64,000 bases of DNA, taken from contig NZ_AP018721.1 of the NCBI RefSeq assembly GCF_003967275.1, positions 806,001 through 870,000 on the forward strand. The letters run 5' to 3'. Below, piece by piece: positions 16,816 to 24,109 of the stretch. How positions within the stretch are numbered: position 1 is the stretch's first letter; the number at the start of each line of letters is the position of its first letter. The position numbers and the translations under genes were made by a program. The notes under the pieces were generated by a model. That model saw only the letters and a list, made by a program, of their open reading frames with translations, searched no databases and was not told the DNA's origin. The stretch is from Sulfuritortus calidifontis. GTDB taxonomy: Bacteria > Pseudomonadota > Gammaproteobacteria > Burkholderiales > Thiobacillaceae.

Positions 16816-17127
16816 TCAGGCGGCGCAGGCGCCGCAGGTCTTGGCCGGCAAGGCGGGCGCCATGCCGTCCTTCATGTGCCAGAGGATGCGTAGCGCCCAG
16901 GCGGGCAGCTCCGGGTGGATGCGGTAGTGCATCCACACCCCCTCGCGCCGGGCCAGCACCAATCGCGCCTCGCGCAGCACGGCCAGGTGCCGGGAGACCT
17001 TGGGCTGCGCTGCGTTCAGGCGCTGGTGCAGGTTACAGACACAGCACTCAGCCTCGTCGAGCAGAAAAACCAGAATGCGGCGGCGCAGGGGGTCGGCCAG
17101 GGCTTCGAACAGGGTCTGCGGGTCCAT
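16816..17127 (-). CDS. arsR: ArsR/SmtB-family metalloregulator
   Basis: A 103-residue winged-helix repressor. The As(III) site ECCVCNLHQRL lies at about residues 27-37. The recognition helix region is QPKVSRHLAVLREARLV. It also has a C-terminal CGACAA cysteine pair, which could add a second thiol site. It heads the minus-strand operon running to czcD and the suf-like pair, and it has a candidate operator at 17129-17154 overlapping its start region. Confidence 0.85.
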   Translation of the reverse strand: MDPQTLFEALADPLRRRILVFLLDEAECCVCNLHQRLNAAQPKVSRHLAVLREARLVLARREGVWMHYRIHPELPAWALRILWHMKDGMAPALPAKTCGACAA

Positions 17128-17128
17128 C

Positions 17129-17154
17129 GCATATATCCTTCATGGCATATATGC
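17129..17154. promoter_or_regulatory. Candidate ArsR operator, AT-rich GCATATAT repeats
   Basis: GCATATAT (17129-17136) and the palindrome GCATATATGC (17145-17154) lie 8 bases apart, immediately upstream of the arsR ATG (17127). This is the position and AT-rich character expected of an ArsR/SmtB operator. It is much more AT-rich than the surrounding DNA. Confidence 0.5.
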
Positions 17155-17243
17155 TTGATAGCCCGCAGTCTTTCAGAATGCAAGGACTGATTGGGTATAG
17201 GCGCCCAAGAGATATGTACTGGCGGATACGGGTGGGGATCGGC

Positions 17244-17864
17244 TCAGCCCAGCCAGCCCTCGATCTTCTTGCGGTCGGGCACGCCGCCGGCGTGGACCAC
17301 CTTGCCGTCGATCACCACGCCGGGAGTGGACATGACGCCGTAGGACAGGATGGCGCCCATGTCGGTGACCTTTTCCACCGACACTTCGACGCCCTTGGTC
17401 TTGGCCACGTCCTGGATGAGTTTGGCGGTGGTTTCGCAGTTGGCACAGCCGCTGCCGAGTACCTTGATGTCTTTCATGGGATGTCCTTTCATTGCCAGCG
17501 CCGCGCGGGCGGCGTCCCGGATCAGGGCCTCCGGGATGGCCTCGTAAATTGTGCCATTCAGTTCGATGGCGCGGCAGCACACGGCCTCACCCACCAGCTC
17601 GCAGCAGGAGGCGCAGTGGGTTTCGGTCGCGCGCGCGCCGAGCCAGTCTTCGAGCGGACGGCCGTCGATCAGCACCAGGTTCGACTCGGGCAGTTGCTCG
17701 GGCCCGAGCGCGGTTTCGCGAAACTGCACGTCGATGCCGGCAGCGGCCAGCTCCGCGGCCAGCCGGGCCAGGGTCTGGCGCAGGGCGCTGCCGGTGTCGT
17801 CGCAGCGCGCACAGGTGTTGCCGTGGGCGACCAGGTGGCGCCATTCGATGTCGAGCGTGGCCAT
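17244..17864 (-). CDS. DUF2703 protein fused in frame to a thioredoxin-like disulfide protein
   Basis: 206 residues. Residues 1-130 form a DUF2703 domain, starting LDIEWRHLV with CARC and CASCCELVGEAVCC cysteine groups. Residues about 131-206 form a complete small redox-active disulfide protein (IKVLGSGCANCETT, CANC site, then STPGVVIDGKVVHAGG). The two are usually separate genes. Here no stop lies between them. AAAGGA precedes an internal ATG at the domain border, so both a fusion and a free C-terminal protein could be made. Its ATG overlaps the stop of the upstream gene. The role is probably thiol transfer in arsenic resistance. Confidence 0.65.
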   Translation of the reverse strand: MATLDIEWRHLVAHGNTCARCDDTGSALRQTLARLAAELAAAGIDVQFRETALGPEQLPESNLVLIDGRPLEDWLGARATETHCASCCELVGEAVCCRAIELNGTIYEAIPEALIRDAARAALAMKGHPMKDIKVLGSGCANCETTAKLIQDVAKTKGVEVSVEKVTDMGAILSYGVMSTPGVVIDGKVVHAGGVPDRKKIEGWLG

Positions 17865-18211
17865 CAGCAGCAGGACTTGCCGCCCGGGGTGGGCGTGCAG
17901 CAGGCGCCGCCGGCCTCGGCGATGGCGATGGTCAGCGGCTTGCCCTTGGCGACCTTGGGTTTCCCTGCTGGCGCGGCCTCGGCGACTTGTGTCTGTGCCG
18001 CGGCGCGGGCCGCATCGAAGCTGGCGTCGAGCAGTTGGCCCGCCTCGTCGCGGATGTGGCGGGCGATCTCGATCACGGTGTCGATGTGGGCCTCGGGCAC
18101 GCCGTATTCGCGCAGCTTGTCGAGTTGGCACAGGCCCTGTTTCGGGTGCTTGGCCGCGATGTTGGCGGCGAGCGCCACCAGGGCGACGATGGAAGGGTGC
18201 AGTTCGCTCAT
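17864..18211 (-). CDS. Small helical protein with Cys-rich tail in ars operon
   Basis: 115 residues. The N-terminal 70 residues are helical and resemble carboxymuconolactone decarboxylase/AhpD-like small proteins (LREYGVPEAHIDTVIEIARHI), but no AhpD CxxC is seen. The C-terminus is Lys/Ala-rich and ends GGACCTPTPGGKSCC. Its two vicinal cysteine pairs could bind As(III). It overlaps both neighbours by a few bases, so it is firmly inside the operon. The function is unknown. Confidence 0.55.
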   Translation of the reverse strand: MSELHPSIVALVALAANIAAKHPKQGLCQLDKLREYGVPEAHIDTVIEIARHIRDEAGQLLDASFDAARAAAQTQVAEAAPAGKPKVAKGKPLTIAIAEAGGACCTPTPGGKSCC

Positions 18212-19173
18212 AGGACACTCCTCAGCGCATTGAAGATGACGCCGACCAGCACGAAGCTGACGGCGAGATAGCCGGCGAAGATGCCGAGCAGCGGCCACTT
18301 GGCCACCTTGCGCAATATCAGCATCTCGGGCAGGGAGAGGGCGATCACCGCCATCATGAAGGCGAGCACGGTGCCGATGGGCACACCCTTGCTGAGCAGG
18401 GCCTCGGCCACGGGGATGACGCCCACCGCGTCGGAATACATCGGCACGCCGGCGAGCACGGCGACGATCACGGAGAGCACGCTGCCGTCGCCGGCGATGC
18501 GGGCGACGAAGTCGGCCGGCACGTAGCCGTGGATGAGGGCGCCGATGCCGACGCCGATCAGCACGTATTTCCAGATGCGGCCGACGATCTGGCGCACCTC
18601 GTTCCAGGCGTAGTCGTGGCGCGCGCGCAGGCCGCCGTTGCCGTTCTCGGCCACCTGCGCCTCGCCCATGCGGATCTGCCAGACATAGTCCTCCACCCAG
18701 CGCTCCAGCTTGAAGGCCTGCAGCACATAGCCGCCGATGAAGGCGATGGTCAGGCCGGTCGCCACATAGATCAGCGTCAGCTTCCAGCCGATCACGCCAG
18801 CCAGCACCACCACCGCGACCTCGTTGACCATGGGGCTGGCGATCAGGAAGGACAGCGTCACGCCGAGCGGGATGCCGGCCTCGACGAAACCGATGAACAA
18901 CGGGATCGACGAGCAGGAGCAGAAGGGGGTGACCGCGCCCAGGCCCACCGCCATCAGCCGGGCGCCGGGGCCGGAGCGGCCGCGCATCATGGCCCGTACC
19001 TTCTCCGGGGTGAGCAGGGCGCGCAGCCAGCCCATGAGATAGATCACGCTGGTGAGCAGCACCAGGATCTTGGCCACGTCCATGACGAAGAAATGCAGCG
19101 CCGCGCCGAGTGGCGAGGCCGGTGCGAGGCCGATGAGATCGAAGACCAGAAGGGTGGCGAGGGCGTCGAACAT
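18208..19173 (-). CDS. ArsP/UPF0718-like permease
   Basis: A 321-residue membrane permease with about eight TM segments. GAVTPFCSCSSIPLFIG carries the conserved cysteine cluster of the ArsP/DUF318 family, and SFLIASPMVNEVAVV follows. ArsP exports organoarsenicals. Relatives are linked to metal or arsenite efflux together with a small thioredoxin-like protein, as here. It starts 1 bp before the preceding gene ends and overlaps the next by 4 bp. The substrate is not certain. Confidence 0.75.
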   Translation of the reverse strand: MFDALATLLVFDLIGLAPASPLGAALHFFVMDVAKILVLLTSVIYLMGWLRALLTPEKVRAMMRGRSGPGARLMAVGLGAVTPFCSCSSIPLFIGFVEAGIPLGVTLSFLIASPMVNEVAVVVLAGVIGWKLTLIYVATGLTIAFIGGYVLQAFKLERWVEDYVWQIRMGEAQVAENGNGGLRARHDYAWNEVRQIVGRIWKYVLIGVGIGALIHGYVPADFVARIAGDGSVLSVIVAVLAGVPMYSDAVGVIPVAEALLSKGVPIGTVLAFMMAVIALSLPEMLILRKVAKWPLLGIFAGYLAVSFVLVGVIFNALRSVL

Positions 19174-20103
19174 TTATTGCGCCTCGAACTCGGTGAAGGC
19201 CCGGTTCATGTTCGCCCGATGCAGCTCGCCGTAGTTCTGCAGATGGCGGAAGGCCGGCAGGTCGGCATAGCGGTCGAGCACTTCGCTCATCGGCTCCATC
19301 TCGCGCGCGGCCGTGCCGATCTTCCCGACCAGGAAATCGTAGTAGTCGCCGGTCTCGCGCTGCGCCTGGGCCAGATCGCAGACGCGGCCGTGGCCGGGCA
19401 CGAGGCGCGCGGGATCAAGGGCCTTCAGGGCGGCGAAGGCGCGCTGGCCGTTCTTCACGCTCGACCAGGGCAGTACGCCGAGCAGGCGATCGACGTAGAC
19501 CAGGTCGCCGGTGAACACCACCCGCTGCCGCGGCAGCCAGACCCAGGCATCGCCTGGGTAATGGGCATCGGTGTAGCGCAGGACGAGCGTCTCGCCGCCC
19601 AGCGTCAGGGTGGCCTCGTCACCCTCCAGGGTGTGCGAAGCCGGCCGCGGCTGCGTGCCTTTCAGGCGCGCGCCGAGAAAGCCCTTGAGGCCGTTCATCT
19701 GCTGCTCGGCATAGTGCGCCTGGGTGGCGGCGGTGCGGCTCATTGCGATGACCTCGGCACCGTGTTCGGCGAAATAGGCGTTGCCCAGCCAGCGGTGGTC
19801 CTGGCTGCCGGTGTTGATCACCCAGCGGATGGGCTGTGCCGTCACCGCGCGCACCGCGGCGGCGAGCTTCTCGGCGCCCAGTCGGCTGGCGCCCGAGTCG
19901 ATCAGGATCACGCCCTGGGGCGTGACGATGAAGCCGTAATTGGCGTTGAGGCCGTCGTTCTCCGCGCTGCGCTGGCCCAGCGGGCCGACGATGGCCCAGA
20001 CCTTGTCGGCGACCGGCTTGGCCTTGGGTTGATAGGTATCCCCGGCGTGCAGCGTCGTACTGCCGACGAGCATAGCGAAACAGAAAAACAAGGTGCGCAG
20101 CAT
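19174..20103 (-). CDS. Exported metallo-beta-lactamase-fold hydrolase (SoxH-like)
   Basis: 309 residues with a Sec signal (LFFCFAMLVGSTTLHA). The MBL fold is recognised from GVILIDSGAS, NTGSQDHRWLGN, DAHYPGDAW, FTGDLVYVD and LVPGHGRV. The usual HxHxDH is reduced to SQDH, so the first zinc site lacks two histidines while the D/H/H of the second site remain. Similar proteins sit near sox or quinoprotein genes. Here it lies in the ars operon. A decayed copy of residues about 60-100 lies at 45935-46045. The start at 20103 is chosen for the signal peptide. Confidence 0.7.
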   Translation of the reverse strand: MLRTLFFCFAMLVGSTTLHAGDTYQPKAKPVADKVWAIVGPLGQRSAENDGLNANYGFIVTPQGVILIDSGASRLGAEKLAAAVRAVTAQPIRWVINTGSQDHRWLGNAYFAEHGAEVIAMSRTAATQAHYAEQQMNGLKGFLGARLKGTQPRPASHTLEGDEATLTLGGETLVLRYTDAHYPGDAWVWLPRQRVVFTGDLVYVDRLLGVLPWSSVKNGQRAFAALKALDPARLVPGHGRVCDLAQAQRETGDYYDFLVGKIGTAAREMEPMSEVLDRYADLPAFRHLQNYGELHRANMNRAFTEFEAQ

Positions 20104-20119
20104 GCGTTCTCCTTTGTGT

Positions 20120-20530
20120 TCAGAGGCCGAGGGCGGCACGCACTGCCGGCACCAGCCGGGCGCGAATGTCGTCGCGCACCGCGATGAACGATGCCAGAGG
20201 CTCGCCGTGCGGATCGTGGAAGGGCAGGTGGATGGCGCGCACCGGCTTGGGGAAGACGGGGCAGGATTCCTTGGCGTTGTCGCAGACGGTGACCACCAGG
20301 GCGATGTCTTCGTGCATCACCGCCTCGACATCCTTGGGAAAGAGGCCGTCGGTCGGCAGGCCGGCGAGCTTCAAGGCCTCGATGGCGCCGTCGGCCACCT
20401 TGGGCTGAGGCCGGGTGCCGGCGGAGATGGCGCGCACTTGGCCGGCCAGGTCGTGGTTGAGCAGCGCTTCGGCCATTTGCGAGCGGCAGGAGTTGCCGGT
20501 GCAGAGGACCAATACCGTGGGTGGCGACAT
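20120..20530 (-). CDS. arsC: Thioredoxin-type arsenate reductase ArsC
   Basis: 136 residues. The P-loop LCTGNSCRSQMAEALL holds the catalytic cysteine, and VCDNAKESCPVFP holds the resolving pair. It reduces arsenate to arsenite using thioredoxin. It lies 11 bp after acr3, so reduction and efflux are co-expressed. It is closer to the textbook motif than the arsC at 16351. Confidence 0.9.
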   Translation of the reverse strand: MSPPTVLVLCTGNSCRSQMAEALLNHDLAGQVRAISAGTRPQPKVADGAIEALKLAGLPTDGLFPKDVEAVMHEDIALVVTVCDNAKESCPVFPKPVRAIHLPFHDPHGEPLASFIAVRDDIRARLVPAVRAALGL

Positions 20531-20541
20531 GGGGTTTCCTT

Positions 20542-21621
20542 CTAGTTTGCGTTGGCGCCGGCCTCGTACCAGGCGCGACTGCGGTTGACGATCTTCACCA
20601 CCGAGAGCATGACCGGCACCTCGATCAGCACGCCGACCACGGTGGCCAGCGCCGCCCCGGACTGGAAGCCGAACAGGGAGATGGCGGCGGCCACGGCCAG
20701 CTCGAAGAAGTTGGAGGCACCGATCAGGGCCGAGGGGCCGGCCACGCAATGGGCGACGCCGAACTTGCGGTTGAGCAGATAGGCCAGGCCCGAGTTGAAA
20801 TAGACCTGGATCAGGATGGGCACGGCGAGCATGGCGATGATCAGCGGCTGGCTGAGGATGGCCTCGCCCTGGAAGGCGAACAGGAGCACCAGGGTGGCGA
20901 GCAGGGCGACGATGCCGATGGGGTGCAGGCGCTGCAAGGTGGCCTGGAATACGGCCTCACCTTTTAACCGCAGCCAGCGCCGCCAGGCCTGGGCCAATCC
21001 CACCGGGATGACGATGTACATCAGCACCGAGAGGAACAGGGTGTCCCAGGGCACGGTGATGGCCGACAGGCCGAGCAACAGGCCGACGATGGGGGCGAAG
21101 GCGAAGATCATGATCACGTCGTTGAGCGCGACCTGGCTCAAGGTGAAGTTCGGCTCGCCGCGCGTGAGGTGGCTCCAGACGAAGACCATGGCGGTGCAGG
21201 GCGCGGCGGCCAGGATGATGAGGCCGGCGATGTAACTGTCGATCTGCTCGGCCGGCAGGTAGGGCGCGAACAGATGGCGGATGAAGATCCAGCCGAGCAG
21301 GGCCATGGAGAAAGGCTTGACCGCCCAGTTGACGAACAGGGTGACCCCGATGCCGCGCCAGTGCCGCTTTACCTCGTGCAGCGAGGCGAAGTCGATCTTG
21401 AGCAGCATGGGGATGATCATCACCCAGATCAGCAGGCCCACCGGCAGGTTGACCTTGGCCACTTCCATCGCGCCCAGGGCCTGGAACGGCGCCGGGACGG
21501 CCTGGCCGAGGGCGATGCCGGCGACGATGGCGAGGAACACCCAAAGCGTGAGCCAACGCTCGAAAAAGCCGAGCTTCGCGCCGGCGGCCTGTTCGATGGC
21601 CACATTGCATTGGACGCTCAT
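20542..21621 (-). CDS. acr3: Arsenite efflux permease Acr3
   Basis: A 359-residue permease with ten predicted TM helices. It has the Acr3 hallmark ILAAAPCTAMVFVWSHL, with the essential cysteine in the fourth helix. It extrudes As(III) driven by proton-motive force. The ATG overlaps the arsR stop by 4 bp. Helices FFERWLTLWVFLAIVAG and NFFELAVAAAISLFG match the family well. Confidence 0.92.
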   Translation of the reverse strand: MSVQCNVAIEQAAGAKLGFFERWLTLWVFLAIVAGIALGQAVPAPFQALGAMEVAKVNLPVGLLIWVMIIPMLLKIDFASLHEVKRHWRGIGVTLFVNWAVKPFSMALLGWIFIRHLFAPYLPAEQIDSYIAGLIILAAAPCTAMVFVWSHLTRGEPNFTLSQVALNDVIMIFAFAPIVGLLLGLSAITVPWDTLFLSVLMYIVIPVGLAQAWRRWLRLKGEAVFQATLQRLHPIGIVALLATLVLLFAFQGEAILSQPLIIAMLAVPILIQVYFNSGLAYLLNRKFGVAHCVAGPSALIGASNFFELAVAAAISLFGFQSGAALATVVGVLIEVPVMLSVVKIVNRSRAWYEAGANAN

Positions 21622-21947
21622 GCTGCGCGCACCTGCTCGGGGTTGCAGACGGGCAGGCAGGGCGTGCCGCCGCAGCAGTTTTCGGTGAGGGTGGCGATGA
21701 GCGCGTTCATCGCCGCGTAGTCGGCCGAGTAGTAGATGAAGCGGCCTTCCTGGCGCGACTGCACCAAGCCGGCATGGGCCAGTTCCTTGAGGTGGAAGGA
21801 CAAGGTGGCCGGAGCGAGGTTCAGGGTCTCGGCGATGCGCCCGGCGGCCAGGCCGTCCTCGCCGGCCTGCACCAGCAGGCGGAAGATGGCCAGGCGGTTT
21901 TCCTGGGCGAGGGCGGCAAGGCGCTGGACGGTCTGTTTTATTTCCAT
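21618..21947 (-). CDS. arsR: ArsR-family arsenic repressor
   Basis: A 109-residue winged-helix regulator (PATLSFHLKELAHAGLVQSR recognition region). The C-terminal cysteines ENCCGGTPCLPVC form the likely As(III) site, the C-terminal-site type rather than ELCVC. An in-frame ORF extends 157 codons upstream through the 57-bp repeats, but the start at 21947 is supported by the family N-terminus and by the operator at 21940-21967. It heads arsR-acr3-arsC and the following genes. Confidence 0.9.
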   Translation of the reverse strand: MEIKQTVQRLAALAQENRLAIFRLLVQAGEDGLAAGRIAETLNLAPATLSFHLKELAHAGLVQSRQEGRFIYYSADYAAMNALIATLTENCCGGTPCLPVCNPEQVRAA

Positions 21948-21967
21948 GTTTTTATAATCATGGAAAT
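21940..21967. promoter_or_regulatory. ArsR operator, perfect 9-bp inverted repeat
   Basis: ATTTCCATG (21940-21948) and CATGGAAAT (21959-21967) form a perfect inverted repeat with a 10-bp AT-rich spacer. It covers the arsR start codon. Its position and symmetry fit autorepression by the ArsR encoded here. Confidence 0.7.
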
Positions 21968-21990
21968 GATGCTGGGCTGTCAAGCAAAAA

Positions 21991-22330
21991 TCCCCCTCCC
22001 GACCTCCCCCATAAATGGGGGAGGGGTCTATGGCTGGGTTGGGTTTGAGCCCCTCCCGGCCTCCCCCATAAATGGGGGAGGGGTCTAGGGCTGGGCTGGG
22101 TTTGAGCCCCTCCCGGCCTCCCCCATAAATGGGGGAGGGGTCTAGGGCTGGGCTGGGTTTGAGCCCCTCCCGACCTCCCCCATAAATGGGGGAGGGGTCT
22201 AAGGCTGGGCTGGGTTTGAGCCCCTCCCGGCCTCCCCCATAAATGGGGGAGGGGTCTATGGCTGGGTTGGGTTTGAGCCCCTTCCGGCTTCTCCATAACT
22301 GAGGGAGGGAGGTTGGGTTTGAGCCCCGCC
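21991..22330. repeat. 57-bp tandem repeat, about six units
   Basis: Units repeat every 57 bp (ATAAATGGGG at 22011, 22068, 22125, 22182 and 22239) with a degenerate copy at 22295. Each unit contains the palindrome CTCCCCCATAAATGGGGGAG. The length is 19 codons, so on the minus strand the frame stays open and joins arsR, giving a repeated peptide of the form SPIYGGGREGLKPSPALDP. It is probably not translated. It fills the stretch between arsR and the dienelactone hydrolase gene. Confidence 0.9.
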
Positions 22331-22408
22331 CAACCTCTACAACGAGCGGGGGAGGGCCCAAGGCTGGGCCGGTCGGGCCCGACGGCATTGGTGCCGGTAG
22401 CGCATACA

Positions 22409-22430
22409 CCCTCCCCATTCATGGGGAGGG
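22409..22430. repeat. REP-like GC-rich palindrome
   Basis: CCCTCCCCATTCATGGGGAGGG is a near-perfect hairpin of the same CCTCCCC/GGGGAGG class that recurs in many gaps of this window. I see no gene between 22331 and 22553. Confidence 0.7.
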
Positions 22431-22553
22431 CAGGGGTGGGGACGATCTTGATCCCGGCCCTGAGGTCATGCCCGGCGCCTGCGCCTCAAGTCGAGCAAAG
22501 GGCGCGGGCTTTTACTGCCGCCTCCTTCCCGCAAGGTCGAAATAGGCGGCTGG

Positions 22554-23354
22554 CTATTTCCTGCCGAACACCTCTTTCAGGAAGGCGTCGGTCTGCGCCC
22601 AGGAGTCCTTGTCGGCGGCCGCGTCGTAGGCCAGGGGCATGTTGAACTGCTGGCCGTACTTGTCAGCGTCCGGGTTGGTGAAGCTGTGCTTTGCGCCGGG
22701 GTAGACCGTGACTTTGTAGTTGACGCCGGCCTTGTCCATCTCGGCCTTGAAGGCGGCCACCTGGTCCGCCGGGATCATCGGGTCGTCGGCGCCGGTGAAC
22801 ACGGCGACCCTGGCCTTGACCTTGCCCGGCTCGGCCGGGGTGGCGGTGCCCAGGCTGCCGTGATAGCTGACCACGCCCTTGAGGTCGGTGCCGGCGCGCG
22901 CCATGTTGAGCACCACCGCACCGCCGAAGCAGTAGCCCAGGGCGGCGATATTGTCCGGCTCGACGATGCGGCTGCCCCTGAGGTATTTCAGGCCGGCGTC
23001 GAAGCGCGCCTTGAGCGTGTCCATGTTGCCGGTCACCGCCATCATGAATTTCTTGGCGTCGTCCGGGTGGTTGGCGGTTTTGCCGTCGCCATACATGTCG
23101 ACGGCGAGGGCGAGGTAGCCCATCTCGGCCAGCATGCGCGCGCGTTTGCGGGCGTAGTCGTTGTGACCCCACCACTCGTGCACCACCAGCACGCCGGGGC
23201 GCTTGCCCTTGATCTTGTCGTCGTAGGCGATGTAGCCCTTGAGCGTGGTGCCGTTCTGGCTATAGGTCACTTCATGGCTGCGGATCTCGGCCTGGCTGGT
23301 GCCAATGCCGAAGCCGAGAATCAAGGCGGCGAAGACGGGAATGAGCTTGCGCAT
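22554..23354 (-). CDS. Exported dienelactone hydrolase family protein
   Basis: 266 residues with a Sec signal (LIPVFAALILGFGIGTSQA) and an alpha/beta-hydrolase fold. The nucleophile elbow GYCFGGAV gives a cysteine nucleophile, as in dienelactone hydrolase. The acid is in FTGADDPMIP and the histidine in PGAKHSFTNP. It hydrolyses esters or lactones in the periplasm. The natural substrate is unknown. It is a lone gene downstream of the repeat tract. Confidence 0.8.
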   Translation of the reverse strand: MRKLIPVFAALILGFGIGTSQAEIRSHEVTYSQNGTTLKGYIAYDDKIKGKRPGVLVVHEWWGHNDYARKRARMLAEMGYLALAVDMYGDGKTANHPDDAKKFMMAVTGNMDTLKARFDAGLKYLRGSRIVEPDNIAALGYCFGGAVVLNMARAGTDLKGVVSYHGSLGTATPAEPGKVKARVAVFTGADDPMIPADQVAAFKAEMDKAGVNYKVTVYPGAKHSFTNPDADKYGQQFNMPLAYDAAADKDSWAQTDAFLKEVFGRK

Positions 23355-23430
23355 GATGAGCCTCCTCTGGGTGATGGGCCAGCTAGCATAGCCGGAAATA
23401 CTCGGCGCTGGTGTGAAGTCCCTGCTGGCT

Positions 23431-24096
23431 TCATGCCGATGCTGCTGCCGGGCAGAACCGGCGCAGCGGACAGTCGCCGCAACGCGGCTTGGGCCGGCAG
23501 GTCGACTTGCCCAGTTGCACGATGAGGGCGTGGTATTCGTTGTAGAGCGCGACGTCGCGCGGCAGGTGGGCCTCGAAGGCGGTCTGGATCGCGCCGTAGC
23601 TCTCGTCGCCTTCGAGCAGGCCCAGGCGGCCGAAGATGCGCCGGGTGTAGGCATCGACCACGAAGCTCGGCAGGTTCAGGGCATAGAGCAGGATGGAGTC
23701 GGCCGTCTCCTCGCCGATGCCATGCACGGCCAGCAGGCGGCGGCGCAGTTCCGGCAGCTCGGCCTTGTCGCGCAGCTTTTCCGGGTGGCGGGCGACGCCC
23801 TGGGCCTCGAGGAATGCGCACAGGTGCCGCAGCCGTTTGGCCTTGACGTTGAAGTAGCCGGCCGGCCGGATCAGCTCGGCCAGTTCGCCGCCGTTCAGCT
23901 TGAGTATGGCGCCGCAGCTCAGGGCGCGGGCGCGCTTGAGGTTGGCGATGGCCTTCTCGACATTGGTCCAGGCCGTGTTCTGGGTGAGCACGGCGCCGAC
24001 CATCACCTCGAACGGCGTCTCGCCCGGCCACCAGTGCTGCGGGCCGTAGTGGGCGTGCAGGGTGCGGTAGGGGCGAAGCCAGTCTGGGCGGGGCAT
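23431..24096 (-). CDS. Endonuclease III-family DNA glycosylase
   Basis: 221 residues. The helix-hairpin-helix is LLAVHGIGEETADSILLYAL, with catalytic Asp in FVVDAYTRRIF. The [4Fe-4S] loop is CRPKPRCGDCPLRRFC at the C-terminus. The Lys typical of Nth (GVGRKTA) is replaced by Glu (GIGEETA), which fits the endonuclease III-like branch found beside true Nth. It probably removes damaged bases. It follows the hybrid kinase gene by 13 bp. Confidence 0.8.
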   Translation of the reverse strand: MPRPDWLRPYRTLHAHYGPQHWWPGETPFEVMVGAVLTQNTAWTNVEKAIANLKRARALSCGAILKLNGGELAELIRPAGYFNVKAKRLRHLCAFLEAQGVARHPEKLRDKAELPELRRRLLAVHGIGEETADSILLYALNLPSFVVDAYTRRIFGRLGLLEGDESYGAIQTAFEAHLPRDVALYNEYHALIVQLGKSTCRPKPRCGDCPLRRFCPAAASA

Positions 24097-24109
24097 GGGC
24101 CGGGCGCGC

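Noticed and set aside
21991-22330. CRISPR-like array
   Set aside because: The 57-bp units are directly adjacent, with no unique spacers and no cas genes. It is a simple tandem repeat.
21948-22418. N-terminal extension of ArsR by 157 residues
   Set aside because: The extension is made of repeat-encoded peptide. The family start and the operator support the ATG at 21947.
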